Notes under the pieces: model-generated
The model's database searches: none
What the model saw: the letters and a program-made list of their open reading frames with translations, nothing else
What the model was told of the DNA's origin: nothing
Part shown: positions 63,918 through 64,000 of the stretch, in pieces
Layout: the number at the start of each line of letters is the position of its first letter
Position numbering within the stretch: position 1 is the first letter of the stretch
From: an uncultured Saprospiraceae bacterium
GTDB taxonomy: Bacteria; Bacteroidota; Bacteroidia; Chitinophagales; Saprospiraceae
Reading direction: 5' to 3'
NCBI GenBank assembly: GCA_905480605.1
Contig: CAJQRD010000037.1
Coordinates: forward strand, 38,970 to 102,969
DNA length: 64,000 nucleotides
Program-made: the position numbers and the translations under genes

Positions 63918-64000
63918 CGGGCGGCGACCTACTCTTCCACTTTCGTAGTACCATCGGCGCTGAAGGGCTTAACTTCTCTGTTCGGTATGGTAAGAGGTGG
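63918..64000 (-). rRNA. rrf: 5S ribosomal RNA, 3' part
   Basis: The last 83 bases are the reverse complement of the 3' part of a 5S gene: CTACTCTTCCAC, TAGTACCATCGGCGCTGAAG, GGCTTAACTTCTCTGTTCGG and GGTATGGTAAGAGGTGG match the conserved loops. The 5' end lies beyond the window, so the 23S and 16S genes are presumably to the right. The exact 3' end is uncertain by a few bases. Confidence 0.92.

Overview
The window is a chromosomal segment of a Bacteroidota bacterium, probably Saprospiraceae-like or a related marine/sediment lineage. The evidence is an AT-rich genome, promoters of the TTG-N20ish-TAnnTTTG type, several proteins with type IX secretion (T9SS) sorting tails (type A 'FPNP...' domains and one type B gliding-motility-type domain), families largely restricted to Bacteroidota (DUF6029, DUF6503, DUF6702, Omp28-related), a Rho factor with a long Arg/Asp/Asn-rich insert, and an ATP synthase cluster without beta and epsilon genes. 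Most of the window is housekeeping sequence. The right edge runs into the 5S gene of an rRNA operon on the minus strand.

Layout. 0-2 kb: the 3' part of tex, then a decayed membrane regulator. 2-4.4 kb: three different cell-wall hydrolases in a row (lytic transglycosylase, M15-like peptidase, CHAP enzyme). 4.5-7.8 kb: a heme-linked run hemJ, SRPBCC-GyrI fusion, DUF6702, yidD, hemB. 7.9-11.2 kb: 3-hydroxyanthranilate dioxygenase, lpxH, a lipoprotein and an MFS transporter, the last three overlapping. 11.2-15.2 kb (minus): Asp-box lipoprotein, frr, YugP-like zinc peptidase, serS. 15.4-18.5 kb: rho, rpmH, rnpA and an unknown gene. 18.5-23.2 kb (minus): aroQ, recQ, MATE exporter. 23.4-26.5 kb: a LolD/LolE-type ABC transporter whose permease carries a His/Asp repeat, followed by two small secreted CFFCG (DUF3299-like) proteins; this is the best candidate for a metal-handling system. 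26.5-30.9 kb: envelope polysaccharide/lipid genes (wecB, two glycosyltransferases, CDP-alcohol phosphatidyltransferase). 30.9-36.8 kb: secreted T9SS proteins, a TIGR00266/AIM24 protein and a DUF6503 protein.

36.8-43.1 kb is an eroding island bounded by two terminators. It holds an amidohydrolase remnant, two unknown genes, a broken calcineurin-phosphoesterase/outer-membrane-barrel gene, an intact PAP2 phosphatase, a frameshifted secreted protein and a short GC-rich hairpin element. 43.1-48.4 kb (minus) is the ATP synthase operon atpB-E-F-H-A-G. Its AtpB has an exported His-rich N-terminal extension, and a hairpin with a T-run sits between atpE and atpF. 48.9-53.6 kb (minus): rny, zapA, a coiled-coil gene, pheT. 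54-57.3 kb (minus): Omp28-type lipoprotein, DUF6029 protein, small lipoprotein. 57.4-60.4 kb: a glutamate-cysteine-ligase-like/CBS fusion convergent with a YpdA-type disulfide reductase, suggesting low-molecular-weight thiol chemistry. 60.5-63.6 kb (minus): a large gliding-type T9SS protein and an SCP2 protein. 63.9 kb: 5S rRNA.

No CRISPR array, insertion sequence, phage or tRNA gene was recognised. Calls rest on reading translations and motifs; no database search was possible.
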